64,000 bases of DNA from Sphingobacterium nematocida (GTDB lineage: Bacteria; Bacteroidota; Bacteroidia; Sphingobacteriales; Sphingobacteriaceae): assembly GCF_900168125.1 (NCBI RefSeq), contig NZ_FUZF01000001.1, positions 62,001 to 126,000 of the forward strand, written 5' to 3'. The notes beneath the pieces were generated by a model. It was not told the DNA's origin. It searched no databases and was given only the letters and a program-made list of their open reading frames with translations. Both the position numbers and the translations under genes were made by a program. This document shows, one piece after another, positions 36,852-45,247 of the stretch (positions within the stretch are counted from its first letter, which is position 1; each line of letters opens with the position of its first letter).

Positions 36852-38000
36852 TTAAAGTCTACTCTGTACCTGTACAATAAATAAGTTGCCGTTATAGGTC
36901 GTTGTATTTGATAGCTGTGTCTTATATCGATCCATCTGCATACCGATCTGTATGCGGGCACCATAATCTTTTAAAAACTCCAATCCCAACATCGGCGTGA
37001 TGGTCTGTCTGGGATTCGAATTTTGACTGAAGTTTCTATCCAGGTATTCATAACGACACGAAGCTTCAATAGACGATAGATTTTTATGCTTGATCTCATA
37101 ACGAATGTTAGGCAAAAAATACACCCCACGAACCAAAAACTCATTTATGCTGGGAGGCCTATCTCCATCCGGCAGCGAGGTATACATGGCATGATTGGTT
37201 GCTTGTTTCCCCTCCAATTGCAGGTCAAGAGACCACTTTGATGCCAAAGGCACATTTCCCACGATGTCGGCTCCCCAGGCGTATACATTCTTTTTAGCCA
37301 CCTCTCCTACACCACCGTTAAGTCCTATATTTACGGCGTACTTCTTGGATAACCCAAATACCAGCCGTGTCATATACTGTTTGCCATTGTCACTGTCGGA
37401 CACTTGATTTTTACCATTCCCATTGACTGCGGATATGGCGTATTGAAAGGGTAGCTTTCCGAGATGAAGTGTACCTCCAATGGAAGCCCCAATCTGAAAA
37501 CTAGTCCATCCAAGCTTACCGAATTCGGCATACTGGTTAGACCAATCCAAAGACTTTATAATATCTACTGGATAAGTTTCCTCAATTCCAAACCAAGGCC
37601 TGAACTGACCTACAGTAACAGCTATTTTGGGGCTAAATGTATACTTCAAATAGGCATTTTCCAGCACACGGGTCTTAGGGTCATTTTTAAAGTCCGCCAG
37701 ATTAACAAGCGCCACCACTTCGGTCCGCTTACTTATCTTCGCCTGTACCTGAGCACGCATATATTTGAGTAAAAAAGAATTGCTTGTTCCCGAGTGATCT
37801 TCGTGGTGCAGCCCGGCTACATCCACATCCTCACTTGCACTGACTACATAGCGCCCTTGAAATAAGCCTTTAAATTTGAATGAAGGATACTTTTCGGCTG
37901 TTTTCCCCCAGGTACTATCAGGAACCTGACCATAGCTTAAACTGGGCAGGGCAAAGAAAACCACAAAAAGAAAAGGAAGGTAAATGCATGTTCTTTTCAT
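36852..38000 (-). CDS. Outer-membrane porin (phosphate-selective porin O/P-like)
   Basis: Starting at 38000 gives MKRTCIYLPFLFVVFFALPSLSYGQ, a Sec signal peptide with a SYG-Q cleavage site; an ATG at 38012 would add four residues ahead of it. The 382-residue product has regular amphipathic beta strands ending in aromatic residues and a C-terminal strand that fits a beta-barrel (LFIVQVQSRL). It resembles the O/P porin family. It is probably the outer-membrane entry route for the dicarboxylates handled by the DASS and Sdh proteins. Confidence 0.8.
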   Translation of the reverse strand: MKRTCIYLPFLFVVFFALPSLSYGQVPDSTWGKTAEKYPSFKFKGLFQGRYVVSASEDVDVAGLHHEDHSGTSNSFLLKYMRAQVQAKISKRTEVVALVNLADFKNDPKTRVLENAYLKYTFSPKIAVTVGQFRPWFGIEETYPVDIIKSLDWSNQYAEFGKLGWTSFQIGASIGGTLHLGKLPFQYAISAVNGNGKNQVSDSDNGKQYMTRLVFGLSKKYAVNIGLNGGVGEVAKKNVYAWGADIVGNVPLASKWSLDLQLEGKQATNHAMYTSLPDGDRPPSINEFLVRGVYFLPNIRYEIKHKNLSSIEASCRYEYLDRNFSQNSNPRQTITPMLGLEFLKDYGARIQIGMQMDRYKTQLSNTTTYNGNLFIVQVQSRL

Positions 38001-38090
38001 AAAGTAATACACGATTACAGCTGTTTAATATCAGTTGGTTATAGTTTATACAAATTGTAATACCCATTTGTTTTAAATTAAATTACTAAT

Positions 38091-38119
38091 TAAAAAAACC
38101 ATCACGGAAAGGTGATGGT
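38091..38119 (-). terminator. Rho-independent terminator after the FAD oxidoreductase
   Basis: On the minus strand ACCATCAC (38119-38112) pairs with GTGATGGT (38105-38098) around a 6-base loop, followed by seven T residues (38097-38091). It separates the oxidoreductase from the porin-DASS-sdh transcript. Confidence 0.85.
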
Positions 38120-38143
38120 TGCAAAAAATGTAAGAATAAATCT

Positions 38144-39349
38144 TTATCGCCCGAAAGCAAAAAGCTCTTCTAGAGGATGGGGTCTATTTTTCAACCAAAA
38201 GGATAGCATCTCCATGCCGATAACCGAAAATGTAATCCCGTTTCCGCCAAACCCCAATACAAAGTAAGCGTCTCTAAATTTCTGATGGTTACCGATGTAA
38301 GGTAAGCCATCCTTGGTCTCTCCAAATGTCCCAGTCCATGAAAAATCCGTGTAAAATGTACGCTCAGGAAACAATTGGCCGAAGCTCCTATGTAATCGAT
38401 TGGCTTTTTTAGTCAACAGCGCGTCTCGTCGAACCGGGTCTTGAAACTCCTCATCCCCGCCACCGATCAACATTCGGCTATCATCGGTACAGCGCATATA
38501 GAGATAGGGTTCATCCGTAGTCCATATCAATAGATCTCTCACCTTCTTGCAGGCAGCCTCATCTATTTCAGAGACTATGGCATAGGTACTTAATAAGTCA
38601 ACAAATTTTTCCTTAATCAAGCCTTGACTTTCATACCCTATACAATACACCAGCTTACCGGTCCTGATCTTCGCACCGGTATCCAGCATACAATTACTTT
38701 GCTTTTTATCAGAAGAGACCTCCAACAGTTCAGTTTTATCGAATATACGTAAGCCCCTCTTTTCATTATAAGCCAGTAGCTCATGCAAAAGACAGAACGC
38801 GTCCACACTAGCCCCCTGCCGAGAGAGAATCCCACCGTATCCCTTTTTAACACCAAAGCGTTTAGCTATCACTTCCATCTCGAGCCATTCGACATCAAAC
38901 CCAGCATCTGCCCTTGCCGTAAGCTCTTTTCTTAAGCCCGCGACATCTTTCTTCCTTGTGGCCAGATAGAGCGATTCCTTTCGCACAAAGCCAGCTTTTG
39001 ATTTAATCTCAGCAGCAATCTCGCTTAATCTATCGATGGCAGATGAGCAGGCTTTATAGCTCGCTTCGGCTTTTTCTCTACCAATCATCTCGCTGAGCCG
39101 GTGCAAAGGCACATCAATCTCGTATTGAAGCATTGAGGTAGTCGCCGACGAGCTTCCGTTGCCGATCTCGCGCTTGTCGATCAACACCGTATGGTATCCG
39201 TCGGAAACACATTGGTGCGCTATCAATGCACCGGTAATCCCCCCACCCACGATAAGCACATCGCATTCAATATCTTCTCTTAGCGAGGGGTAAGAATTCA
39301 TCAAACCGTTCTTTACTAGCCAGAAAGGCTCCGAAGATTTTAAATCCAT
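38144..39349 (-). CDS. FAD-dependent oxidoreductase, DAO/glycine-oxidase fold
   Basis: This 401-residue flavoprotein has an N-terminal FAD site, CDVLIVGGGITGALIAHQC, the NGSSSATTSMLQYE loop, and the C-terminal GLPYIGNHQKFRDAYFVLGFGGNGITFS segment typical of the D-amino-acid-oxidase family. It lacks the C-terminal Rieske domain that many related plasmid-type proteins carry. The substrate is an amine or imino compound, not identifiable here. A small membrane protein ends 13 bases upstream of its ATG (39362). Confidence 0.85.
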   Translation of the reverse strand: MDLKSSEPFWLVKNGLMNSYPSLREDIECDVLIVGGGITGALIAHQCVSDGYHTVLIDKREIGNGSSSATTSMLQYEIDVPLHRLSEMIGREKAEASYKACSSAIDRLSEIAAEIKSKAGFVRKESLYLATRKKDVAGLRKELTARADAGFDVEWLEMEVIAKRFGVKKGYGGILSRQGASVDAFCLLHELLAYNEKRGLRIFDKTELLEVSSDKKQSNCMLDTGAKIRTGKLVYCIGYESQGLIKEKFVDLLSTYAIVSEIDEAACKKVRDLLIWTTDEPYLYMRCTDDSRMLIGGGDEEFQDPVRRDALLTKKANRLHRSFGQLFPERTFYTDFSWTGTFGETKDGLPYIGNHQKFRDAYFVLGFGGNGITFSVIGMEMLSFWLKNRPHPLEELFAFGR

Positions 39350-39361
39350 ACAGTACGGTAC

Positions 39362-39529
39362 TTAAACGCTAGGATCTTCTTTAAAAAACACAAAATAGAT
39401 AATAGCCAAGATGACTACACCAATCACAATCGCCCAGATGATGCCTCGTCCTGCCGGCTTATCGTCAGGTTCATTTTTTACCACTTCAGGAATTTGACCT
39501 TCATACTCTTCTTTATCGTTGGTTTCCAT
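39362..39529 (-). CDS. 55-residue single-pass membrane protein
   Basis: A short gene with ATG at 39529 and TAA at 39364-39362. The N-terminal half is acidic and hydrophilic (METNDKEEYEGQIPEVVK); one strong membrane helix follows (about residues 29-49, IIWAIVIGVVILAIIYFVFF), then a charged tail, KEDPSV. It is likely cotranscribed with the oxidoreductase (13-base gap). No function is known. Confidence 0.6.
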   Translation of the reverse strand: METNDKEEYEGQIPEVVKNEPDDKPAGRGIIWAIVIGVVILAIIYFVFFKEDPSV

Positions 39530-39674
39530 AGTTATACCGTTTTATTTTTAAATCAGTAAAAGAACAGTCTAAGTGCTTTTTAGTTTTTTTGCTACCGAAT
39601 TCAACGTCTTATACCGTGATGGGATCTATGGCAGTAAATACGGGGACCCCAACGAACTTCTACTCAAACCCATG

Positions 39675-39690
39675 GTATTTATACGTTAAT
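39675..39690 (+). promoter_or_regulatory. Shared motif GTATTTATACGTTAAT before the DUF2383 gene
   Basis: A 16-base sequence identical to one at 61503-61518. It lies 60 bases before the DUF2383 ATG, where an activator or alternative-sigma site would sit. Confidence 0.45.
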
Positions 39691-39750
39691 TTAATCCAAG
39701 ATCGAACTATCTGCATAGACAGCTGTCCACTAGCATAAATAAGTAATGAT

Positions 39751-40218
39751 ATGGAAAATTTAAAACAAGACACAGCGGATCTATTAAATCAATTGGTAGA
39801 AATCAACAATGACCGTATAGAAGGATATGAAAAAGCTATTTCATTGCTGTCTAACGAAGACAACTATGGTTTACAAGCTATATTTGAGAAATACAGAGAT
39901 CAATCGATTCAATTCAAAAGCGATTTAGTGCCCCTTGTATTCCGGGAAGGCGACAAACCAACCGACGAAACACGAACCAGTGGTAAACTGTTCCGGGCAT
40001 GGATGGAAATCAAATCAGCGGTAACTCCATATACGGCCAAAGCCGTACTCGAAAGCTGCGAGCGTGGAGAAGATGAGTTCAAAAAAGTTTATAAAGACGC
40101 GCTTACAAAAGCACAACAAGCACCTTTAAATATGCTTTCTATTATACAAAGCCAAGCTAATCTACAGTTGCAGGCCCACGACCATATTAAAGAGTTGCGC
40201 GACAACATAGAATCCTAA
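39751..40218 (+). CDS. DUF2383/PA2169-like four-helix protein
   Basis: This 155-residue all-helical soluble protein (MENLKQDTADLLNQLVEINNDRIEGYEKAI and later helices rich in E, K and Q) matches DUF2383 (PA2169-type), ferritin-like bundles without clear metal ligands, often induced in stress. It is monocistronic, ending in a perfect hairpin shared with the response regulator gene. Confidence 0.75.
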   Translation: MENLKQDTADLLNQLVEINNDRIEGYEKAISLLSNEDNYGLQAIFEKYRDQSIQFKSDLVPLVFREGDKPTDETRTSGKLFRAWMEIKSAVTPYTAKAVLESCERGEDEFKKVYKDALTKAQQAPLNMLSIIQSQANLQLQAHDHIKELRDNIES

Positions 40219-40223
40219 TTCAA

Positions 40224-40258
40224 AACAAGAATGCCATCCTCGGGATGGCATTCTTGTT
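40224..40258. terminator. Bidirectional terminator between DUF2383 and response-regulator genes
   Basis: A 16-base-pair perfect stem (40224-40239 with 40243-40258) and a 3-base loop. The stop codon of the minus-strand response regulator (40257-40259) falls in its end. Confidence 0.8.
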
Positions 40259-40919
40259 AATCTACGAGTCTATTTATCACCGCATATTTTATCAAAGATG
40301 CGGAGTTCTTAACCCCGGCTTTTTCGATCAGATTCTGACGATGGCCCTCCACAGTACGTTTGCTCAAAAATAGCTTATCTGCGATCTCGACATTGGTATG
40401 CCCCTCGCTGATAAGCTGAAGCACTTCTAACTCCCTTTCACTCAGCTCTACATCATTAGTCGGTTTATCATTTTCATAATTTGCGAACCCAGTCGACTGC
40501 ACCATCACCCGGTCGAGCAAAAGCATAGCCAGTTCTTCACAAAGATAACGGCCTCCATTCGAAATATGGTTAATAGCAAACAGCAATTCGTCATAACTTA
40601 CATTTTTCACCAGGTAGCCCTTGGCACCTTTTTCAAATGCCTGCGTTACATTTTGCGTATTGTTCAACATCGACAGAATGATAACCTTGATACCTGGATA
40701 TCGTTCCACCAATTGTTCGGTCAATTGAATGCCATCCATTCCCGGCATATTAATATCGGTGATAATAATATCGGGAATAATATTATCCTCCAGATAAGCA
40801 ATAGCTTCCTTGCCATTATTGGCCTCTGCTACCACCTGCACATTCTCTTGCGTGTCTAATAATAACTTAATTCCATTGCGAACCACCAAGTGGTCCTCTA
40901 CCAAAATTATCTTAATCAT
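40257..40919 (-). CDS. NarL/LuxR-type response regulator
   Basis: The 220-residue protein has a receiver domain (1-120) with the phosphorylation site Asp55 in IIITDINMPGMDG, acidic residues EDH at positions 8-10, and a C-terminal LuxR helix-turn-helix (LSERELEVLQLISEGHTNVEIADKLFLSKRTVEGHRQNL, split here into its two helices). All key residues are intact. It directly follows (one-base gap) a kinase-like gene that has lost its catalytic residues, so its phosphodonor may be another kinase. Confidence 0.9.
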   Translation of the reverse strand: MIKIILVEDHLVVRNGIKLLLDTQENVQVVAEANNGKEAIAYLEDNIIPDIIITDINMPGMDGIQLTEQLVERYPGIKVIILSMLNNTQNVTQAFEKGAKGYLVKNVSYDELLFAINHISNGGRYLCEELAMLLLDRVMVQSTGFANYENDKPTNDVELSERELEVLQLISEGHTNVEIADKLFLSKRTVEGHRQNLIEKAGVKNSASLIKYAVINRLVD

Positions 40920-40920
40920 A

Positions 40921-42054
40921 TTAATTATACATTGTTATTCGTACCTGACTGTTTTCTAAAATACGATTTACTTCCAGTGCTCCGTCATACAAAGCTATTC
41001 TATTCCGGACATTATGTAATATAGCTTCCGAATAATAATGAACATTACTATTCGACCCACTTCTAGATTCACTTAAATTGATATTTATTTTATTACCCTT
41101 CACTATTATCGTCAGTGAAGCTTCATAGGGGATAACATTTTCCTTCCAACTCTGCAATAAAGACTGTACCACGCGGTAACAACAAAATTGAAATTCAGGA
41201 GACTTATCCTTTATCCTGGGATCAATTTTATACCTTAGATCATACCCTAGTCGCTGTACGGCGAATACCATATCTTCCATAGCGGGCAAAAAACCCATGT
41301 TTACAAATACATTGGGCAACAAGTCATTTGAAAGCTCCGAGATCTTCCGTATCGTATCGTTCAACCGCTTCTTTAAAACAGTTATTTCACCTTCATAACC
41401 ATTGGTCAATATAAAATTTTGCATACTTACCCGCAATGCGTAGAGTTCCTGGGCGATGTCATCTCTTAAAGTCAATCCGATCTGTGCCAGTTCGGCTTCG
41501 TACATATCGAAAAAAGAGCGGTACAGCGTATCAAACTTATCCGTAGTGAGGGTCGCAAAGCTATCTTCTTCATCCAGAAGGACCACACTATACCCCATCT
41601 CTTCATTACTTATTTTTACTCTTTTTGAATATAAGCTCGCCCACTCTTGGTTCTTTCCGCTCTTGACAAGTTGAATATAAGATAATACAGAAAGATAGTC
41701 GGGACTGGAGTGCTTAAAAAAATGGTTTAGCCGTACTTTCTCCTTAGTACTAAAAAACTTAAAAAGGGAGAAGCCAGTCATGTCATGCCCATCTACATAT
41801 CCCAGCCTTTCGACCAACTGTCCATCTGCTTCAATTATTTCAAACGAGTTGTTCAGCAGCATTTTTCCCCAAGCGCCGTGTGGAAATACCTCTTTTATAA
41901 CAAAAACTTCGTTCGGCGAATGGTTGACCATCAATTTCGATCGTTCGAAAAGTTCCTGTTCTTCCTGCTTTTTATTTATTCCCATCCAATTATTAAAATT
42001 AACACGATTCTTAATAAACTGATAAAATGTTGAGGTATCAACGTTTTTAAGCAA
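40921..42054 (-). CDS. Degenerate (pseudo) histidine kinase with PAS domain
   Basis: The 377-residue soluble protein has a PAS-like region (about 60-165) and a NarX-type dimerisation helix, GLTLRDDIAQELYALRVSMQ, in which the phospho-acceptor histidine is Tyr205. In the ATPase-like part the N-box (CCYRVVQSLLQSWKEN) and the DNGxG box (INLSESRSGSNS) lack the usual Asp and Asn residues. It keeps the shape of a kinase next to its response regulator but probably not the activity. It may act as a sensor adaptor or inhibitor. Confidence 0.8.
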   Translation of the reverse strand: MLKNVDTSTFYQFIKNRVNFNNWMGINKKQEEQELFERSKLMVNHSPNEVFVIKEVFPHGAWGKMLLNNSFEIIEADGQLVERLGYVDGHDMTGFSLFKFFSTKEKVRLNHFFKHSSPDYLSVLSYIQLVKSGKNQEWASLYSKRVKISNEEMGYSVVLLDEEDSFATLTTDKFDTLYRSFFDMYEAELAQIGLTLRDDIAQELYALRVSMQNFILTNGYEGEITVLKKRLNDTIRKISELSNDLLPNVFVNMGFLPAMEDMVFAVQRLGYDLRYKIDPRIKDKSPEFQFCCYRVVQSLLQSWKENVIPYEASLTIIVKGNKININLSESRSGSNSNVHYYSEAILHNVRNRIALYDGALEVNRILENSQVRITMYN

Positions 42055-42077
42055 AAATCAAACCCATTCTTACCTGT

Positions 42078-42158
42078 TTAATACCTATTATTCACTTTTT
42101 TTTTGCGGCTTATACGTGCTTGAAATTATTTCCACCTAAACTGTTGTGTACTAATACG
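42078..42158. promoter_or_regulatory. Motif sites between the kinase-like and sigma-factor genes
   Basis: TTAATACC at 42078-42085, CTTATACG at 42109-42116 and CTAATACG at 42151-42158 resemble the TTTATACG motif found elsewhere in the region. Their starts are 31 and 42 bases apart, about three and four helical turns. They could serve the minus-strand kinase/regulator operon. Confidence 0.35.
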
Positions 42159-42285
42159 GTTTTTGCACAGCGTTTACTTTAAAAATATAGTCTACCAAAC
42201 ATAGATTCCTTGAAACCACAACAAACAACAAAACCCTAATATACAATAACTTAAAACAAAAAACGGTGCCTTACAAAGGCCATGG

Positions 42286-42317
42286 GTATTTTTACCTTAT
42301 AGCCAAACTGGCTTACC
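42286..42317 (+). promoter_or_regulatory. Motif pair before the ECF sigma factor
   Basis: GTATTTTTACC at 42286-42296 matches GTATTTATACG in 9 of 11 positions, preceded by CATGG as at 39671. TTACC recurs at 42313-42317, 21 bases after the first. The sigma ATG is at 42405. The rest of 42055-42404 is A/T-rich and gene-free. Confidence 0.35.
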
Positions 42318-42404
42318 AACAATCTACTTCCACACCATAATTCTGCACCATATTTGATGTAATCCAATAAACAATACAACAGTTACAACTTAAAACATAT
42401 CGAT

Positions 42405-42902
42405 ATGAGAACAGCAGAATTAAACTTAACGATTACACAAAATAGACCTATCTTAAATAGTATTGCGCAAAAGTTTACGAGCGACCCTTACGAGAAGGAA
42501 GAGTTGGTTCAGGAAACTTTTATACGTTCGCTCAATTCGCTTGAGAAATTCATTCATAACCCAAAACTCGTTGCCTGGTTGTTTACTATCATGAAGAATA
42601 TCTACATCAACAAGTACCGTAGGCAGGCCAAATACAGAAGTATTGAAGCGGATATCCAAAATACGCCCCATTTTGAGAGCATCTCTAGAAATAAGGGGGA
42701 GTCAAAATTCGTAATGGAAGATATTCAAGGTGCACTCTCAAAATTACCAGAGTCCAATTACAAAGCTTTTACCATGTTTGTAGAAGGTTATAAATACAAT
42801 GAGATAGCGGATTACCTCCAGGTGCCTGAGGGAACAGTAAAGACCAGGATCCATATGGCCCGAAAACTCCTGAAAGAAGATTTAAAAGGCTACACCGCTT
42901 AG
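42405..42902 (+). CDS. ECF-type RNA polymerase sigma factor
   Basis: This 165-residue sigma70-family protein has region 2 (DPYEKEELVQETFIRSLNSLEKF, then LVAWLFTIMKNIYINKYRRQ) and region 4 (LPESNYKAFTMFVEGYKYNEIADYLQVPEGTVKTRIHMARKLL, shown in parts). No anti-sigma gene is adjacent, which is unusual for ECF factors. It is a good candidate master for the surrounding stress genes. A strong T-rich terminator follows at once. Confidence 0.9.
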   Translation: MRTAELNLTITQNRPILNSIAQKFTSDPYEKEELVQETFIRSLNSLEKFIHNPKLVAWLFTIMKNIYINKYRRQAKYRSIEADIQNTPHFESISRNKGESKFVMEDIQGALSKLPESNYKAFTMFVEGYKYNEIADYLQVPEGTVKTRIHMARKLLKEDLKGYTA

Positions 42903-42922
42903 CTTTAGCCTGATAGTATACT

Positions 42923-42968
42923 AAAAAAAGCATGTCTAATCTTCCCGATTAGACATGCTTTTTTTTTT
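42923..42968. terminator. Bidirectional rho-independent terminator
   Basis: GCATGTCTAATC (42930-42941) pairs with GATTAGACATGC (42947-42958), flanked by seven A and ten T residues. It serves the sigma gene and the convergent SDR gene. Confidence 0.9.
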
Positions 42969-43854
42969 AAATCGTAACACGACCTCCGGTCACAGGGACG
43001 GTCGCTCCAGACACATAGGAAGCCGCATCAGACGCCAAAAAAACATAAACAGGAGCTATTTCTACGGGTTGTCCGGGTCGTCCCATCGGTGTATTCTCCC
43101 CAAATTTTTCGTGATCCGGAATTGTACTCGGTATCAGTGGCGTCCACACCGGTCCGGGCGCCACCGCATTGACGCGGATTCCACTGCCGTCCTCCAAAAA
43201 CAATTGGGCTAGACTGGCGGTAAAATTCTGAATAGCACCTTTCGTTGCCGCATAGGGCAATAGACTCGGATTAGGATCATAAGCATTTACAGAAGTTGTA
43301 TTGATAATACTACTTCCCGCTTTCATATGTTTCTTCGCGACCTTCACCAGGTAGAACATCGCACTCATATTCGTTTCAAATGTTTTGTTCCACTCTTCCG
43401 CGCTGATATCTTCCACCCCCTTGTAAGACATTTGATAGGCCGCATTATTTATCAAGACATCAAGCTTGCCGAATCGTTGTACACAAGCATCGACGATTGC
43501 TTTACAGTGTTTCTCCGATCGAATATCTCCCCGTATCAGCACACAAGCTCTTCCTGCCTTTTCGATCCACTCTTTAGTGTCATAAGCATCTACATCTTCA
43601 ATCTCATCTTTATAAGCTACAACAATATCAGCCCCTTCTCTCGCCATCGCAATAGCTACAGCCTTTCCAATTCCCGAATCACCTCCCGTAATCACGACCA
43701 CCTTGTCCAATAATGTATTCTTGCCTTCGTAAGATTGTTCGCCATGGTCCGGTCGCGGCTTCATCTTCGCAGTCAGCCCCGGTACCGCCTGCTTTTGCTT
43801 TTTAAAAGGAGGCTTAGGGAATTTATCAATCGGATTGTTCTGTGTTGTTTTCAT
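42967..43854 (-). CDS. SDR-family oxidoreductase, general-stress type
   Basis: The 295-residue short-chain dehydrogenase has a basic, proline-rich N-terminal extension (about 45 residues, FPKPPFKKQKQAVPGL) before the NAD(P) motif VVITGGDSGIGKAVA. The catalytic block has SSIINTTSVNAY and PYAATKGAIQN, and it ends SYVSGATVPVTGGRVTI. This long type resembles general-stress YhdF/YghA-like dehydrogenases. Its promoter region is shared with the divergent baeRF gene. Natural substrate unknown. Confidence 0.9.
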   Translation of the reverse strand: MKTTQNNPIDKFPKPPFKKQKQAVPGLTAKMKPRPDHGEQSYEGKNTLLDKVVVITGGDSGIGKAVAIAMAREGADIVVAYKDEIEDVDAYDTKEWIEKAGRACVLIRGDIRSEKHCKAIVDACVQRFGKLDVLINNAAYQMSYKGVEDISAEEWNKTFETNMSAMFYLVKVAKKHMKAGSSIINTTSVNAYDPNPSLLPYAATKGAIQNFTASLAQLFLEDGSGIRVNAVAPGPVWTPLIPSTIPDHEKFGENTPMGRPGQPVEIAPVYVFLASDAASYVSGATVPVTGGRVTI

Positions 43855-44068
43855 AACAAATTTGCTTTACTATAAATGGAATAACTTAAAGTCACCTAAT
43901 AACAACTGTGCGAATAAATAGTTAGTACCTATAAAAGGACGGGTATTTACCCCCAGTCAACTCCCGTAGTAAATACCTCTTTCGAGGTTAAATGCACCCG
44001 CCGGTAAACTTTCACATTCTTTAAGGCGTTTTTATAGTACAACACGTTAAAATCAAAAATTTACACCC

Positions 44069-45187
44069 ATGAGAACATTAGACACAGCCCTATTTCAACA
44101 ACTTATCGATGAAGAAGCATCAAACTGTCTTACTATATATATTCCCGTAGGCAGAGAAGTAGCCGATGTCAATAGCAATATTCTTCAATTAAAAAACCTG
44201 CTTAAAGAGATCAAATCTACAAACAACGATAATACGGAGTTATCTTCACTTATATCTATACTGGAAAAAAAAGCAGAGGATACTGAGCTATTCAAAGGAC
44301 ACGAAGGTTGTATTGGGTTTTTCCTCTCGTCAGGGGGCCTTTTCGAAACAATCTACTTACCAGCGTGTAGTGATGCTTTCTATCAGGTCGATGAGGTGTT
44401 CTACATTGTACCGCTGGTAGATCTGATTCCAAAACTTGCTCCTTACCATGTGTTAGCCTTGGGCAAAAATTCGGTACGGATGTATCAAGGTGACTATTAC
44501 GGCATAGAGGAGATTGTACTCGCCCCAGAGATACCGCGCACGATGCAAGAAGCACTGGGGCATGATCTCACGGACAATCACCTGCACGCTGCTGCCGGAG
44601 GCTCGGCGACCCTCCATGGCTATATGGAGATAACCGAGGAAAAGGAAATAGACAACGAACGCTTTTTTCGAATAGTAGACAGCGCTGTATACGAATACTA
44701 CAGTAAGCCCTATGACCTTCCATTATACCTGGCTACGATTTCCGAAAATCTCCATCTTTTCAAAAAGATCTCCAAAAATACGAAGCTGCAGCACGAACAT
44801 ATCGAATTATCCGCGACTACCGCTTCCAATGCCGAATTACTTCAGGCCATACGACGAATTATAGAAGATCAACAGTCACATGAATCAGCAAATATTATCC
44901 AATTGTTCAAAAAAGCCAAAGCGGAAAATCTTGCCACCGATCAGTTGAGGCAAGTTGCCAATCAAGTAATGGATGCCCGAGTCGAGCACCTTTTATTGGG
45001 CAAGAGCAGAAAAATATACGGTGATATATACTTAGAAGAACGCGCTGTCAAACCTGATCCACAAAGCAACATAGACATTTTAAACAGGCTAGCCATATTG
45101 GCTCATAAAACCGGCGCCAAAACACATATTATACATCCAGGAGAATTTCTACTGACAGAGGGAGCGGGCAGTGTAGCCCGCTACTAA
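44069..45187 (+). CDS. baeRF-type (bacterial archaeo-eukaryotic release factor-like) protein
   Basis: The 372-residue protein follows the layout of the baeRF3/7 family: an N-terminal domain (TLDTALFQQLIDEEASNCLTIYIPV), a central eRF1-like domain with YHVLALGKNSVRMYQGDYYGIEEI, and a C-terminal L7Ae-like domain (ILNRLAILAHKTGAKTHIIHPGEFL). Such proteins are predicted to act at the ribosome during stress, but no member's exact role is settled. It precedes the trehalose genes by 60 bases. Confidence 0.75.
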   Translation: MRTLDTALFQQLIDEEASNCLTIYIPVGREVADVNSNILQLKNLLKEIKSTNNDNTELSSLISILEKKAEDTELFKGHEGCIGFFLSSGGLFETIYLPACSDAFYQVDEVFYIVPLVDLIPKLAPYHVLALGKNSVRMYQGDYYGIEEIVLAPEIPRTMQEALGHDLTDNHLHAAAGGSATLHGYMEITEEKEIDNERFFRIVDSAVYEYYSKPYDLPLYLATISENLHLFKKISKNTKLQHEHIELSATTASNAELLQAIRRIIEDQQSHESANIIQLFKKAKAENLATDQLRQVANQVMDARVEHLLLGKSRKIYGDIYLEERAVKPDPQSNIDILNRLAILAHKTGAKTHIIHPGEFLLTEGAGSVARY

Positions 45188-45247
45188 TACTTTTGGGTAG
45201 TATATTTTCCAAATCATATAGGTCGACGACCTATTACCTTACCTTTT

